Shown: positions 1-9,917, counted from the stretch's first letter. The stretch: 53,931 nt of DNA from Planctomycetota bacterium (GCA_028280785.1 JANQLF010000045.1:1-53931); one strand, 5' to 3'. Translations and numbers: made by a program. Notes: generated from the letters alone by a model not told the origin.

Positions 1-1
1 G

Positions 2-277
2 TACTCAGAAGGCACATCCTTTTTACCACTGACTAGTGATGATGAATTTACCGCACCGCCAGTTTTCATGGAATTAGGTAATTGGATTGCCGTTCGCGAT
101 GGTGATTGGAAATTAACTGTCGAACGCGAAAGCTTGGAGCCAACGCATTGTTTCAATCTCAAGGATGACCCCTTTGAAATGAATAACTGTGTTAATCAAG
201 GCGGAACAGAGCAAGCCAAGTTGCATGCTTTAATCAAGGATTGGTGGACCCATGTGAACAAAGTGAAGCATTATTAG
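2..277 (+). CDS. Sulfatase family protein, C-terminal end (truncated by window edge)
   Basis: The reading frame is open to the left edge, so this is the 3' end of a longer gene. The visible 91 residues contain the terminal signature of family S1 arylsulfatases: a basic strand (AVRDGDWKL) followed by a 'FNLKDDPFEMNN' segment, which in complete sulfatases closes the C-terminal subdomain. The formylglycine active site would lie upstream, outside the window. Sulfatases of this type remove sulfate esters from polysaccharides such as carrageenan, fucoidan or mucin glycans, and are usually exported. Its substrate cannot be read from this fragment. The next gene in the same direction starts about 37 nt downstream. 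Confidence 0.8.
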   Translation, partial: YSEGTSFLPLTSDDEFTAPPVFMELGNWIAVRDGDWKLTVERESLEPTHCFNLKDDPFEMNNCVNQGGTEQAKLHALIKDWWTHVNKVKHY

Positions 278-314
278 ACATTGTCTTGGTGTCTAGGTGC
301 AGCATAACCTAGGT

Positions 315-971
315 ATGATTCGTCTTATTCTTTTATCAATTTTCATTTGCGCCTTTAGTGGTTGTGCGCAGTCACGCGTGGTCGATTGCCCATTCGAACA
401 GGTGGTCACGCATTTAGAAGCGCGCTATGGTACGACGCTGCGTGAACTCAAAGAACAAAAGATTGTGCAGTATATCAAGGACAATCCATTGGAATTTTCT
501 CGTGAAGAGAAGCGCGAAATGTTTGATGAACACATGGCTGACCCTGTGTCCAAATCTCAGGCAGACAAGCATTTTAAGCAATTTGGAATCAAAGAGGATC
601 AGTACTTTGATTATATCATGGCGCTAACGCAGATGCTTGAAGAAAAAGCGGCAACGACACTGCGTACGATTTCTTATGTTAAAGGAGAGAGCCTTGAATT
701 GTCATTGCAAATGAGTTTTATTGCAAACGTAAATCAGAAAGTGAAAGTCCAGGCGGTGGACTCACAGCGAACACGAATTTCAATAGATCAATATAGTTCT
801 GTGTCGATTATATTTTCGACGATGCGAGATTCTGAACGTAAATATTTGGATGGAATTCAGAAGGAAATCAAAACTGGTAAAATTACCCAACATTACCGTA
901 AAAAGAAACCGCTCATGACATTGCCGGACTGGTTCTCGAAGAAAACAAAAAACGCGCAGCCACACAAGTGA
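315..971 (+). CDS. Putative lipoprotein of unknown function
   Basis: The product is 218 residues. The N-terminus (MIRLILLSIFICAFSGC) is a lipoprotein signal peptide with a lipobox ending in Cys17, so it should be anchored in a membrane after signal peptidase II processing. I chose the ATG at 315 because it places the charged residue and hydrophobic stretch correctly; a GTG at 297 in the same frame is an alternative. The mature part is rich in Lys, Glu and Gln, with a helical first half and a strand-rich middle (about residues 115-170). I recognise no family. Its stop codon lies inside a hairpin that probably terminates the converging GH116 gene. Confidence 0.7.
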   Translation: MIRLILLSIFICAFSGCAQSRVVDCPFEQVVTHLEARYGTTLRELKEQKIVQYIKDNPLEFSREEKREMFDEHMADPVSKSQADKHFKQFGIKEDQYFDYIMALTQMLEEKAATTLRTISYVKGESLELSLQMSFIANVNQKVKVQAVDSQRTRISIDQYSSVSIIFSTMRDSERKYLDGIQKEIKTGKITQHYRKKKPLMTLPDWFSKKTKNAQPHK

Positions 972-977
972 CTGCGC
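938..977 (-). terminator. Rho-independent terminator for the minus-strand GH116 gene
   Basis: GCGCAG (954-959) pairs with CTGCGC (972-977). Inside it, CAC (961-963) pairs with GTG (968-970) around a 4-nt loop, with one mismatch between the two stems. Read on the minus strand the hairpin is followed directly by a T-rich tract (complement of the A-rich 938-953). It lies about 25 nt beyond the stop codon of the GH116 gene. It also spans the stop codon of the converging lipoprotein gene. Confidence 0.7.
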
Positions 978-1001
978 GCTGTTTCTCGCACTTATTTACT
1001 G

Positions 1002-3506
1002 CTAAACAAGCGCACCCTGTTTTTCATATTTCCATTCTTTGATTGGTAATTCGCCTTCGATCAGATCGAGGAATGGCTCGCCATTGCGAACACCGATGTG
1101 ACCCCAAGCACTACCGATAGCAAAGAACGAAGTGAAATCACCATCAACCGATGGTTTGAATTCCATAACTTGTGTAGCGGCATTATAAAATGCACCGCTG
1201 TAAGCAGGAACTAAGCCATAGCTGGCAAGTGCACGTATATAAAAGTGACCACATTCAATTTCATTAAATGGATTACGCACTTTACCGTTATAGCGACCGT
1301 TCACTGCTTCTTCGACTTTTAATGCGTCATCAGTGCGACCAAGCATCACTAAATGCGCGGCGTATTGATGTTCACAACCAGTCCAAACCTCATCGCTGTA
1401 GGGGAATGGCATGGTTAAGCGACCACCGTCTGGCCATGAACACATAATGGTTCCGCCTTCTTCAGCGATGGCATAACCAGGTCGCTGGAAGCATGCATGT
1501 TCATGCAATGTTTCTTTATAATTATGTTCCATGATCGCATCGACATGTGCGCGTTCGACGTCTTCATCGATAATATCGGTGAGGCCAGCAATGCGTGCAG
1601 TTTGACAACCAAGGACTGCGTCAATTAAAACACCGTCGCCGTATTGATAGCGTGGACCTTCTTTTTCAATAACTGCTGAGGCTTCTGGGGTATCCTTGCG
1701 TTCTCCACCAATGCTCACTGCTGTTGGATCATCGGCTTGTAAATCTTTCCAATGAACCTTTTGGCGAATCCACCCATCGAATAATTCATCTTTAATCACA
1801 GCGCGAACACCAGTTAAGATATTCGCCCAGTCTTCGGTGCTCTCGCCAAGATACTCAGCCATTTCAATAGCAGCAACTAAAGCAGCAGCGTAAATAACTG
1901 AGCACAAACCGTCTTCGCCCCAGAATTCAATATCGTAGGTGTTATGGTGTGGTTCAGCTAAGCGACCGTTGCGTTCGAGGTCCCAAGCGCCAATGCAGTA
2001 TTCAAGTGAGCGCTTAATGTTCGGCCATTGCTGACGCAACCATTCATTTTCGCCTGATAAGCGCCAGTCGCGATACACACGAACGATGCCACCGAGTTGA
2101 CCATCGGCAGCGGCATGGCCAAAGCTTCTATTCTCATCTGGGTTTGTTTTGCAATCGGTAAATGGCAAATCACAGCGGAAATGTTGAAAGCCATTTTGCT
2201 CAAGTGATTCGTTCAATTCAACTTCACGTAATCCACGTTCTAAGTCAGGGAATAAAAAGGCTAGAGCTTGTGCATAATTATATACGTGTGTGCACGATCC
2301 TTGGCAGCAGCCAGCGTCATCGTGACAACCTTCCCAACCCCAAACGCGACCATCGTCGGCGCGCCACAGGCTTGGTGATTTTAAAATTGACAAATTACGC
2401 GTCACAGCACTACGGAATGCCTCAGGCATATCATTCTTATGAATCGCATTAGCGAAATTTAAGGTGCGTGTGCGAAGATTGTCGAGTTCATCGCTAGCAT
2501 AATTATTAACAGCAGCAACTGAACGGAATTCGGTCGCATACCAAGTGGTAATTAATTCCTCATGAGAATGCTTCATGCGGAATTGCGGTGAGTACCAACT
2601 GAGAATGACTGAAATCTTTTTGCTGGCACCTGGAGCTAATGTAAATTCAGTGCCAACGCTACCACCAGCATCTTCACGGTCACCATGCGAATCACGGTCT
2701 TGTAATTCACCGGTTTTAATGAGGTCCCATAAGGCGACGCGTTTGTCAAACCAACCACTGCGGAACCAGCCGCAATCAATTTTACTGTTGTCTACGCCTT
2801 GTAGCGAAACGCCAAACGATGCGTGCAATGCTTTTTTACGCGCTACGTCTTCATCTGTTGCAGGGCCGCAGCAGCCGCTGCTTGGATCACAGCCACCTTT
2901 ATCATCGATGTTGTAAGGAACAGCTTCGAGCGTAAATCCGTTTTTAATCCGGCTGGCAATGCCATAGCTGCGTGTGTCGTGACCGGCTAAAAAGTGCTCA
3001 GCATGATAAGCGAATACTAAATCAATTTCTGCATCAGTCGTATTAGTTAATTCATATTCTAAGACACCCATCGGTAACGATGAGTTGTAGGTGTCGCCAG
3101 GAATAAACGGACTCCACGCAGTAATGCGTGCAGTAACTGGCGCGTTGCCATCTTTTAAATCTAATTCAGCAAACGGAAAACCGGCTTTATATTCTTTTTC
3201 AGAAAAACATGGTAAGCCAAAATGATTACCGCGGCCACTACCTGCACCGCTAAACATAGCACCATGGCTTTGTAAAACTTTGTGGTAAGGGACCTGTCCT
3301 TGAATAACGCGGGTGTAGTCGTGTTGTTTGCAATGTACGCTCGCGAATAAAACGGGATCATTAAACATGTCAGGGTGATGTTTTACGGCGACGCTTTCGA
3401 GCGAACCGTTGTGGGCGAAGGCGACCATGCCGGCACCGAGACCACCAAGAGGAAGGGCGGTATTTACAGCTTCTGGACCATAGCTGCTGACGAAATCTAG
3501 GCTCAT
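1002..3506 (-). CDS. GH116-family glycoside hydrolase (GBA2/DUF608-type beta-glycosidase)
   Basis: The product is 834 residues and has the two-domain layout of non-lysosomal glucosylceramidase relatives: an N-terminal beta domain beginning with a glycine-rich PLGGLGAG motif (residues 19-26), then an (alpha/alpha)6 catalytic domain from about residue 360. By family analogy the nucleophile should be Glu392 (in WGWEGCHDDAGCC) and the acid/base Asp629 (in DGVLIDAVLG); these assignments are from memory of the family, not an alignment. GH116 enzymes cleave beta-glucosides, beta-xylosides or N-acetylglucosaminides. There is no signal peptide, so it probably works in the cytoplasm on imported oligosaccharides. 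AAGGAG sits 8 nt before the ATG. A divergent AraC-type gene upstream is its likely regulator. Confidence 0.88.
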   Translation of the reverse strand: MSLDFVSSYGPEAVNTALPLGGLGAGMVAFAHNGSLESVAVKHHPDMFNDPVLFASVHCKQHDYTRVIQGQVPYHKVLQSHGAMFSGAGSGRGNHFGLPCFSEKEYKAGFPFAELDLKDGNAPVTARITAWSPFIPGDTYNSSLPMGVLEYELTNTTDAEIDLVFAYHAEHFLAGHDTRSYGIASRIKNGFTLEAVPYNIDDKGGCDPSSGCCGPATDEDVARKKALHASFGVSLQGVDNSKIDCGWFRSGWFDKRVALWDLIKTGELQDRDSHGDREDAGGSVGTEFTLAPGASKKISVILSWYSPQFRMKHSHEELITTWYATEFRSVAAVNNYASDELDNLRTRTLNFANAIHKNDMPEAFRSAVTRNLSILKSPSLWRADDGRVWGWEGCHDDAGCCQGSCTHVYNYAQALAFLFPDLERGLREVELNESLEQNGFQHFRCDLPFTDCKTNPDENRSFGHAAADGQLGGIVRVYRDWRLSGENEWLRQQWPNIKRSLEYCIGAWDLERNGRLAEPHHNTYDIEFWGEDGLCSVIYAAALVAAIEMAEYLGESTEDWANILTGVRAVIKDELFDGWIRQKVHWKDLQADDPTAVSIGGERKDTPEASAVIEKEGPRYQYGDGVLIDAVLGCQTARIAGLTDIIDEDVERAHVDAIMEHNYKETLHEHACFQRPGYAIAEEGGTIMCSWPDGGRLTMPFPYSDEVWTGCEHQYAAHLVMLGRTDDALKVEEAVNGRYNGKVRNPFNEIECGHFYIRALASYGLVPAYSGAFYNAATQVMEFKPSVDGDFTSFFAIGSAWGHIGVRNGEPFLDLIEGELPIKEWKYEKQGALV

Positions 3507-3660
3507 AAGTGAGGCTCCTTAACATGGCATTATAGGTAGCAACAATCTGAATAACCATGAATCTATTCGAATAAACATAGCAATTTAAGCCTGTTATATT
3601 TAGTCCAATTGCCCGCTAATTTTTCGTAAGGTATTTCACTACAAGAACTTAAGAAATTCT

Positions 3661-4530
3661 ATGCTTCTTATCTCAATTGTTAACATTATAAGCATGGATC
3701 CTTTTGCTGAGCGGCATCAGACCGCACCCGCCATTGAAGAGTTGTCGCATCACTTGCATGTCGATGCGGATCACGCGATAGCGGGTTTGTGGCAGCACAA
3801 ATGGAATGGAAAGAATCGGATTCCACATAATCGTTTGTTTTTAATTTATGGTCCTGGTCAGGCTGGTCATATTGCATGGGGTGAAGACCAACGCATGCAG
3901 ATGCGTCCAGGGCACTGTTATCATATGCCACCTAATATTGAGTTGGATTTTGAATTTGCAGCAGGACTACGCATGGTCGCCTTTCACTATGATTGTCATT
4001 TAAATAATCCACTCGATTTATGTGCTGGGATTAATCATGTTTCTGAAGCAGCATGTTCATTAGCATTAATTGACGATTTAGCAGTGAAAGTTCGTAATAT
4101 TCACATGCGTTCCGAGTTGGTATGGATCCAAGGCATTTTAATGCAGTTAGCTTCACAATTTATTCCAGGCGATATTCAATCACTCAGCGAACAACATCGC
4201 ATTCAGCAGCGCTACGAAGCAGTAAATGAAGAAATTGAGTTGGCAGGGGCAGCAGCACGCATAAATACGATCGCTGAAATTATGCAGCTCAGTATTGATC
4301 AGCTGTCTAAGCGTTTTCGTCGCGATATTGGTATTTCATTAAAACATTATATCGATCAGGTGATTACGCGCCGAGCATCAAATTTACTGCGACACAGTGA
4401 TAAGCAGATAAAAGAAATTGCTGAAGAATTGAATTTTCGTGATGAGTTTACGTTTTCTCGGTTTATTAAAAAGCATTTGCACCTAAGCCCTCGTCAATAT
4501 CGCCAGCTCGGTGATATTGAGAGGGTTTAG
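3661..4530 (+). CDS. AraC-family transcriptional regulator
   Basis: The product is 289 residues. The first two thirds look like a cupin-type ligand-binding domain (PGHCYHMPPNIELDF around residue 80-95). The C-terminal about 85 residues carry the double helix-turn-helix of the AraC/XylS family: the first helix pair in INTIAEIMQLSIDQLSKRF, the second in IKEIAEELNFRDEFTFSRF, ending in LSPRQYR. It is transcribed away from the GH116 gene across a 154-nt spacer, the usual arrangement for a sugar-responsive activator of that gene. The start is uncertain: an in-frame ATG at 3694 (MDPFAERH) gives a more ordinary N-terminus, and neither has a good ribosome binding site. Its end lies 4 nt from the end of the convergent GH2 gene. 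Confidence 0.87.
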   Translation: MLLISIVNIISMDPFAERHQTAPAIEELSHHLHVDADHAIAGLWQHKWNGKNRIPHNRLFLIYGPGQAGHIAWGEDQRMQMRPGHCYHMPPNIELDFEFAAGLRMVAFHYDCHLNNPLDLCAGINHVSEAACSLALIDDLAVKVRNIHMRSELVWIQGILMQLASQFIPGDIQSLSEQHRIQQRYEAVNEEIELAGAAARINTIAEIMQLSIDQLSKRFRRDIGISLKHYIDQVITRRASNLLRHSDKQIKEIAEELNFRDEFTFSRFIKKHLHLSPRQYRQLGDIERV

Positions 4531-4534
4531 GAAT

Positions 4535-7500
4535 TTATTTTACTTTAGTACCAGTACTGATTGCAAACACAGCCGCCGATCCGTTTTGACGACGGCCAGC
4601 ATTGATATCAATATGTTTAATATCTTTGCTTGGATGTGGGTTCACCCACTTCATAACCCAGACGGCGGCTGATTTGCCATTGCTTTGCTTACCAACCCAG
4701 CCGAGATCAGCTTGCGGATAGGGTAGTGGGCTCTTGCTATCCCAGGCACCAATGTGCTCTTCATATAACACATCTATTTTTTCCTTGCTGCCATCGTTGT
4801 AATGAACGATGTAGCTTAAGCAGTGTGGATTCGCAGGTGGATTTTGTTTGCGTCGCGCAGCTTGATTAACGCGCTTGCGCCAGCGGTCAATTTCAGTCAC
4901 AGCTGGATGATAGGTGTGAAGGAAAAACAACGCATCTGCTTTTTTGCCAACGGCGATATTTTTTATAACTTTCTTACTTTGATCCGTCGCACCAGTTCCA
5001 GAGAGCATATAGACTGATGGAACCGGTGAGGTACTGAAATCACTTAAAAAGAAATCGACGCCAGCATAGGTTTTATTGCCTACTGGAATGCCTTCGATGT
5101 CGCCACCATTATACCATGCCGGTTTACCACGTTGATGAACGTAGGCGTTAAATGAGCCATCGGCCATTTTCAGTGCTTGTGTTGTATATTGTGCGTCATC
5201 GACTTCGGTTTTGCTGCCTGAAAAGATCGCGCCTAAATTACTTAAGGTGGTACGAACAATAGCGGCTTTTTTATTTACGTTATCAGGATTCACTTCCTGG
5301 CCGAGAATATTTAGCTGATTAAGGAAAATACCGCCCTTGCCTTTTTGATAGGCCATTAAGGCACCGATATTTAAAAGCGAGGTGACATTTTTCATATATT
5401 GTTCATCACGTTTCACTTGCAGCCACAAGTTGTCGATCACAACGATATTTTTAGTGCCGCGTTCCGCCCATTCGGTTACCTCTAAAGTAATGGTCTTGGC
5501 TTTACGGCCTGGAATCGGTATGTCTTCAACAATTGGATTTTCACGTACGGGAATGTTGGCAACAACCGGCGTTGGATCATCGTCGAAATAAATATTCATT
5601 TTGGTGATAGGATGATAAATCGCAGAGGGACGAATTTTAAGTGCGACAAGTTCTTCTTCTTTTGGTAATTTCAAAGTGAACTTACGCGAATCACCGCGGT
5701 CCATAATAATGGTGTAGGTAAAGGCCCAGTTGTCAGCTGAGGTAAAGCCATTGACCATATTGCGTGGAAAGTGGTCGATACCGGGGTTATCATCGCTTGG
5801 TTTGCCGAGTGACGTTGGTGATGGGAAGGTGGAGAACGGCGCAATGTCAGTATGGTCAACGACCCATTTAATCGCTTCTTGGTCAGGCGTTTTTAATGCC
5901 ATCCATGGATACATTTTCTTACCCGTATCCATAACCACATCTCGGAGTGTCAAGCCGGCGGCAAATTTACTGGTTGGATAATTTAGGAGTACACGCTCTT
6001 TTTCGAATTTACGAATCGCATGCTGATGATCGACAAGGGTATTAAATGAAGCAAGGCCTTCTGGTGTTAATCCCCATAAGACCAACCAACCACCTTTTTC
6101 GCAAAATGCATCAACAGCAGCTTTATTATCAGCGAGCGATTTGAGATTTGCAGGTGTAGCATCAACAATGGCGACACCGTCTTGTTTTATCGCATCAAGC
6201 GCTGATCCAGTTTTGTGTTCGAGTTGTAATTTACTCAACAATTTAACGCGTTCATCATTCGCACTCATAACCACGGTACTGGCTTTGCGTAGCGGTGTAT
6301 AGTTAGCTGCATAATTCAGAAGATTATTGAATACTTGCTGGGCAACAGCTTCGCTCGCAAGTTTTTTATCCAATGCCAATTGTGAAAGAATAAATAAGCC
6401 GTCATTTGGTTGGCTTTCGAATAACGCCGTATAGGCAAGGTTATTGTCACATTGTAATAAGCTGCGACCGCCTTTAGTGCCTTTTCGGTAAGCATTGCGA
6501 TACATCACATGATCATTACCCCAGGTAAAGAAATCAGCCTGAGATAAGCCACTGAAGATTGGATGCGATAAATCTTCGCTAAAGCCAAAGCGTCCGGTGT
6601 AGCTGGTCACTTTTAAATCACCAGCAATACCCTTGTAAGAAAGCGGATATTGTTGATCAAGAACAATGACCTTTTTGCCTTTCGCGGCCATGCCAAGTAA
6701 CATCGGATCGGTGCTGCGATCGGCTGCAATGGCATTTGAACCAATTAAAATGACATCAGCGTCTTGGGGTATTTTATTATAAGCAGGTACATCGGTGAAC
6801 GTGATGCCGCGCCTTTTTAGATATGCTTTGGTGCTGCCCTGTGGATCAAATACGGTGAGTTTTTTGATTGTCGGTTTGGCTTGCGCATGAGGAGCAAGGA
6901 TGCGAACCGGTTTAGCTTCACGATAAACCATATTGCCTTTGCGCGTTGCAGTTAAAACAAATTCACCATTGGTTAATGCATTTACCTTTGGGCAGGTGAA
7001 TGAAACCATAAAAGATTCAGCTTCGCCAGGGGCAACGCTATAATCTTTGCTTTCACCAGCTTGTTCTTTGCCATTCACGACGAAGGACCATTTAACGGTA
7101 ATTGGATCACGGTGTTGTGTTGAATTAAATACGCGGCATTCGCGCGTTACTGTTGCTTCCGAACCCCAGGTCCAGTTCCACTGCTTGCAGAAAACCGCGG
7201 TCGGACTCCAAGAGTTCCAATACTGACGTTCGGCGCTACCTAGCCAAAAGTGAAAGCTAGAAACTTCGGCCCAGCGATAGCCTTCGCTGAGCATTTTTGA
7301 CCACAGGCCACGTGCTTCCATGGTTTCGCCAGTACCGATAAAACATTTATCACCACCGATGGTAGCAAAACGTTCAGTGCTATAGCCATTGGCAAAATAA
7401 ACTTCACCTTTCATGATTGGGCGATCTGGAACCATGCGCCAAGCGCCACGTTGTGGTCGATTTTTATCGTAAAAATGATCGCGCACATAAGCAGCGTCAG

Positions 7501-9727
7501 GGAAATCACGGAAATCATTATTCATAAACTCCGTATAATGTGCGCCGTTTACCGGAAGGCTTTCGTCGCGTAAACAGTTGCCGCCATCAACCATACCTGG
7601 GCGAGTGGGGTCGACGTTCATGACATGCTCAACACCTTTGGTTAATTCCGGCTCAACTTCACGGTATTGACCGAGATTATTCACATTGATGTAGGCAATT
7701 TCATTTTCGACTGACCATATATAGATGCAGGGGTGGTTGCGCTCTTCTTCAATCCATGCGGTCATTTGCTTACGCCAATTGTCAAAGAAATGCGTCTTTG
7801 CTTTTAAAGGACGACGACCGCGTTTATCGGGCTCTTTACTCATGTCCGGCTCACGCAGGCCACCACCATAGTTAGCAAGTTGACCATCAAAGGTGCCAGA
7901 ACTGCGTACCAACATGCCAGTTTCATCAAAATAATTCATCGTTTGGCGACGCGTCATGTAGCCCCAGCCACCGGCACGCCAATAGCGAGTTTGATTAACG
8001 TTATTACGCTTACTTAATTCAATGTGCTGTTTTGGGTCCGCGGCATAGTGCACATCTGCCCACATTGGCCATTTAATACCATTGAGTTTAAACATATGCG
8101 TTGACCAATCCCATTCGCGAAAACCAAAGCGCGTGCGTTTGGTATCAACAACCTTCCCGTTCAGGCTAATCGTTGTTTCAACCCAATAGAGGAAGGGATC
8201 ATCTGGGAACCATAGATGCGGATTCTCCCATTGTGCTGATGCATTGACTAATTTGGTCTCACCCGCTGCAACATCGACTTGTTGTTCAGGGAGGTTGAGT
8301 GCACTTTCGCCGCCATTTCCCTTATTCCATGGAATAATTGAATTATTAATAGTTAATTTTGCAGCTTGTTTACTCGGATTTTTAACACGAATATCAAGTT
8401 CAATATTTTTATTTTTAACAGATGTTTTAACAAATACATCGTCAGTGTAGATTGGTCCGCAGATGACAAAGCTTGCAGGTTCGAGAATACCACTGCGTGC
8501 ATCAGCACAGAGGGGGTAATCATGTCGAGAGGCAGTGCCTTGGTTGCGTTTTAGAAAATCACGCGGGATGTTCCAGTATTTACGATTGCCGAGTCCTTCA
8601 GCGCTCTTATCACCTTTTGGATTTAATGAATAATACGGATCTTTTATAGCGAGAATCAATTCGTTTTGTTCGCCAGCCTTGACATGTGCTGTTAAGTCCA
8701 TTTGCCAAGCAGTATGGAAGGTCTCGGTGCTGCCTGCCAATTGTCCGTTGACAAATACAGAAACGAAGAGCGAAGAGCGTTGTACATCTAAAAAGAAGCC
8801 TTTGCCTTTTGCACTTGCAGGTACATCTAATTTTGCTTTGAGTAAATAGCGGTGCGTAAAATCCTCATGAGACAGTTGCTCTTCGCGGCCTTTTGGTTGG
8901 TATAACGCAAACCAGCGTAGCTTTTCTAAGTCAGGTAATGTCTGCGGTGCTTGGCAGCGAGTCTCTTCGTTAATTGGGAAGCTGCGTTCGTCCCACGCAG
9001 CGTATTGCCAAGGTCCATTTAATTCGGTCCATGAACGCGCATCAGGACCTGCTTTGTCAAATATAGGGAAAACATACGCCTCTGCCTTTTTGTCTTCTTC
9101 GCTGCGATGATCATCGCTTGGTTTCCACTTTCCTTGTGGGTTAAATGCTGGCGCAATACAGATAGCATCTAAAATGTGCAATATACGCGATGTTTTTTCT
9201 TTACCTTTATGGGTAATTGTGTGGGCGCTGTGTTTGAATTCGATGCTGTGTTTACCATTTTTAAGGTTTTGTTTCGTTAACTGGAGCCAGGCTAATTCAT
9301 TCCAAGTTTGAATCGGTTGGACGTTGACCGTTGCTGTTGATGGTTCAACAACTTGCCAATCGCCGCCATCCAAACGCCAATGAAATTGTGAACGAGCAAA
9401 TTCATAACCAATGCGTGCCCAGACTTCTTGCTCACCAGACTTTTTGATTTCAAAATCATAGCCAAAGATCAATCCACCTTTGGGCATATAGGTATCAACT
9501 TGTTTGGGGTTTATATTGACGTGCAGCACTTGGCCGTTCGACATCATGCTATCATTGCCCCAGGCTTCAGCAGCGTAGCCAACGCCGCCTTTAACGCTTT
9601 CAACGCCATCGGCTTTGTTTAATGCTGCTGGTTTGCTGGTGAATGCTTCGCCTTCGATCCAAATAAAGTCTTGGGCATTAAGTGAGATAAAACAAAGGCT
9701 TAGGAGGAATAAAGTCGTGATACGCAA
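4535..9727 (-). CDS. Large secreted GH2-family glycoside hydrolase with accessory domains
   Basis: The product is 1730 residues, about twice a typical GH2 beta-galactosidase. A signal peptide (residues 1-18, ending LNA) indicates export. Residues about 22-195 form a carbohydrate-binding-like beta domain, 230-430 a GH2 sugar-binding jelly roll, 430-540 an immunoglobulin-like domain, and 540-800 the TIM barrel. The barrel holds the expected acid/base in SVENE (Asn675-Glu676) and a plausible nucleophile Glu775 in MKGEVYF. Beyond it there is another beta domain, then a glutamine-amidotransferase-like segment (VILIGSNAIAAD, about 1000-1220), as in other long GH2 proteins, and C-terminal discoidin/NPCBM-like regions to 1730. 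The catalytic pair looks intact, so it is probably an active beta-glycosidase of undefined substrate. It lies downstream of the PhyH gene on the same strand, separated by 201 nt containing two hairpins. Confidence 0.82.
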   Translation of the reverse strand: MRITTLFLLSLCFISLNAQDFIWIEGEAFTSKPAALNKADGVESVKGGVGYAAEAWGNDSMMSNGQVLHVNINPKQVDTYMPKGGLIFGYDFEIKKSGEQEVWARIGYEFARSQFHWRLDGGDWQVVEPSTATVNVQPIQTWNELAWLQLTKQNLKNGKHSIEFKHSAHTITHKGKEKTSRILHILDAICIAPAFNPQGKWKPSDDHRSEEDKKAEAYVFPIFDKAGPDARSWTELNGPWQYAAWDERSFPINEETRCQAPQTLPDLEKLRWFALYQPKGREEQLSHEDFTHRYLLKAKLDVPASAKGKGFFLDVQRSSLFVSVFVNGQLAGSTETFHTAWQMDLTAHVKAGEQNELILAIKDPYYSLNPKGDKSAEGLGNRKYWNIPRDFLKRNQGTASRHDYPLCADARSGILEPASFVICGPIYTDDVFVKTSVKNKNIELDIRVKNPSKQAAKLTINNSIIPWNKGNGGESALNLPEQQVDVAAGETKLVNASAQWENPHLWFPDDPFLYWVETTISLNGKVVDTKRTRFGFREWDWSTHMFKLNGIKWPMWADVHYAADPKQHIELSKRNNVNQTRYWRAGGWGYMTRRQTMNYFDETGMLVRSSGTFDGQLANYGGGLREPDMSKEPDKRGRRPLKAKTHFFDNWRKQMTAWIEEERNHPCIYIWSVENEIAYINVNNLGQYREVEPELTKGVEHVMNVDPTRPGMVDGGNCLRDESLPVNGAHYTEFMNNDFRDFPDAAYVRDHFYDKNRPQRGAWRMVPDRPIMKGEVYFANGYSTERFATIGGDKCFIGTGETMEARGLWSKMLSEGYRWAEVSSFHFWLGSAERQYWNSWSPTAVFCKQWNWTWGSEATVTRECRVFNSTQHRDPITVKWSFVVNGKEQAGESKDYSVAPGEAESFMVSFTCPKVNALTNGEFVLTATRKGNMVYREAKPVRILAPHAQAKPTIKKLTVFDPQGSTKAYLKRRGITFTDVPAYNKIPQDADVILIGSNAIAADRSTDPMLLGMAAKGKKVIVLDQQYPLSYKGIAGDLKVTSYTGRFGFSEDLSHPIFSGLSQADFFTWGNDHVMYRNAYRKGTKGGRSLLQCDNNLAYTALFESQPNDGLFILSQLALDKKLASEAVAQQVFNNLLNYAANYTPLRKASTVVMSANDERVKLLSKLQLEHKTGSALDAIKQDGVAIVDATPANLKSLADNKAAVDAFCEKGGWLVLWGLTPEGLASFNTLVDHQHAIRKFEKERVLLNYPTSKFAAGLTLRDVVMDTGKKMYPWMALKTPDQEAIKWVVDHTDIAPFSTFPSPTSLGKPSDDNPGIDHFPRNMVNGFTSADNWAFTYTIIMDRGDSRKFTLKLPKEEELVALKIRPSAIYHPITKMNIYFDDDPTPVVANIPVRENPIVEDIPIPGRKAKTITLEVTEWAERGTKNIVVIDNLWLQVKRDEQYMKNVTSLLNIGALMAYQKGKGGIFLNQLNILGQEVNPDNVNKKAAIVRTTLSNLGAIFSGSKTEVDDAQYTTQALKMADGSFNAYVHQRGKPAWYNGGDIEGIPVGNKTYAGVDFFLSDFSTSPVPSVYMLSGTGATDQSKKVIKNIAVGKKADALFFLHTYHPAVTEIDRWRKRVNQAARRKQNPPANPHCLSYIVHYNDGSKEKIDVLYEEHIGAWDSKSPLPYPQADLGWVGKQSNGKSAAVWVMKWVNPHPSKDIKHIDINAGRRQNGSAAVFAISTGTKVK

Positions 9728-9751
9728 GATCTGAGCTCCATGGTAATGTGA

Positions 9752-9780
9752 AGGGGAATGCAGTCTGTGTGCATTCCCCT
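9752..9780 (-). promoter_or_regulatory. Perfect 11-bp hairpin in the leader of the large GH2 gene
   Basis: AGGGGAATGCA (9752-9762) is exactly complementary to TGCATTCCCCT (9770-9780), with a 7-nt loop. It ends 25 nt upstream of the GH2 start codon. On the minus strand it is not followed by a T run, so it is not a standard terminator. It may affect translation or stability of the GH2 transcript. Confidence 0.5.
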
Positions 9781-9857
9781 AAGCTCAACTCTTTGTTGCT
9801 ACATTTGGTGACCTAACTCCCTATTATTACATGAAATACATGTATGTTATAATTAAT

Positions 9858-9917
9858 CTCACGGAGGCACAGAGGCACGGAGTTAATAAAAACTCTGTGT
9901 TTCTGTGTCTCCGTGAG
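9858..9917 (+). repeat. 27-bp inverted repeat built from CACAGAG/CACGGAG-like units
   Basis: Left arm 9858-9884 and right arm 9891-9917 flank a 6-nt loop (AATAAA). As plus-strand RNA all 27 positions pair: 23 Watson-Crick and 4 G-U. As minus-strand RNA the four wobble positions become A-C mismatches. The arms consist of the CACGGAG / CACAGAG type purine-rich words that I recall as dispersed repeats in many environmental bacterial genomes. The element sits between two minus-strand genes (PhyH and GH2). No ORF or transposase accompanies it. Confidence 0.75.
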
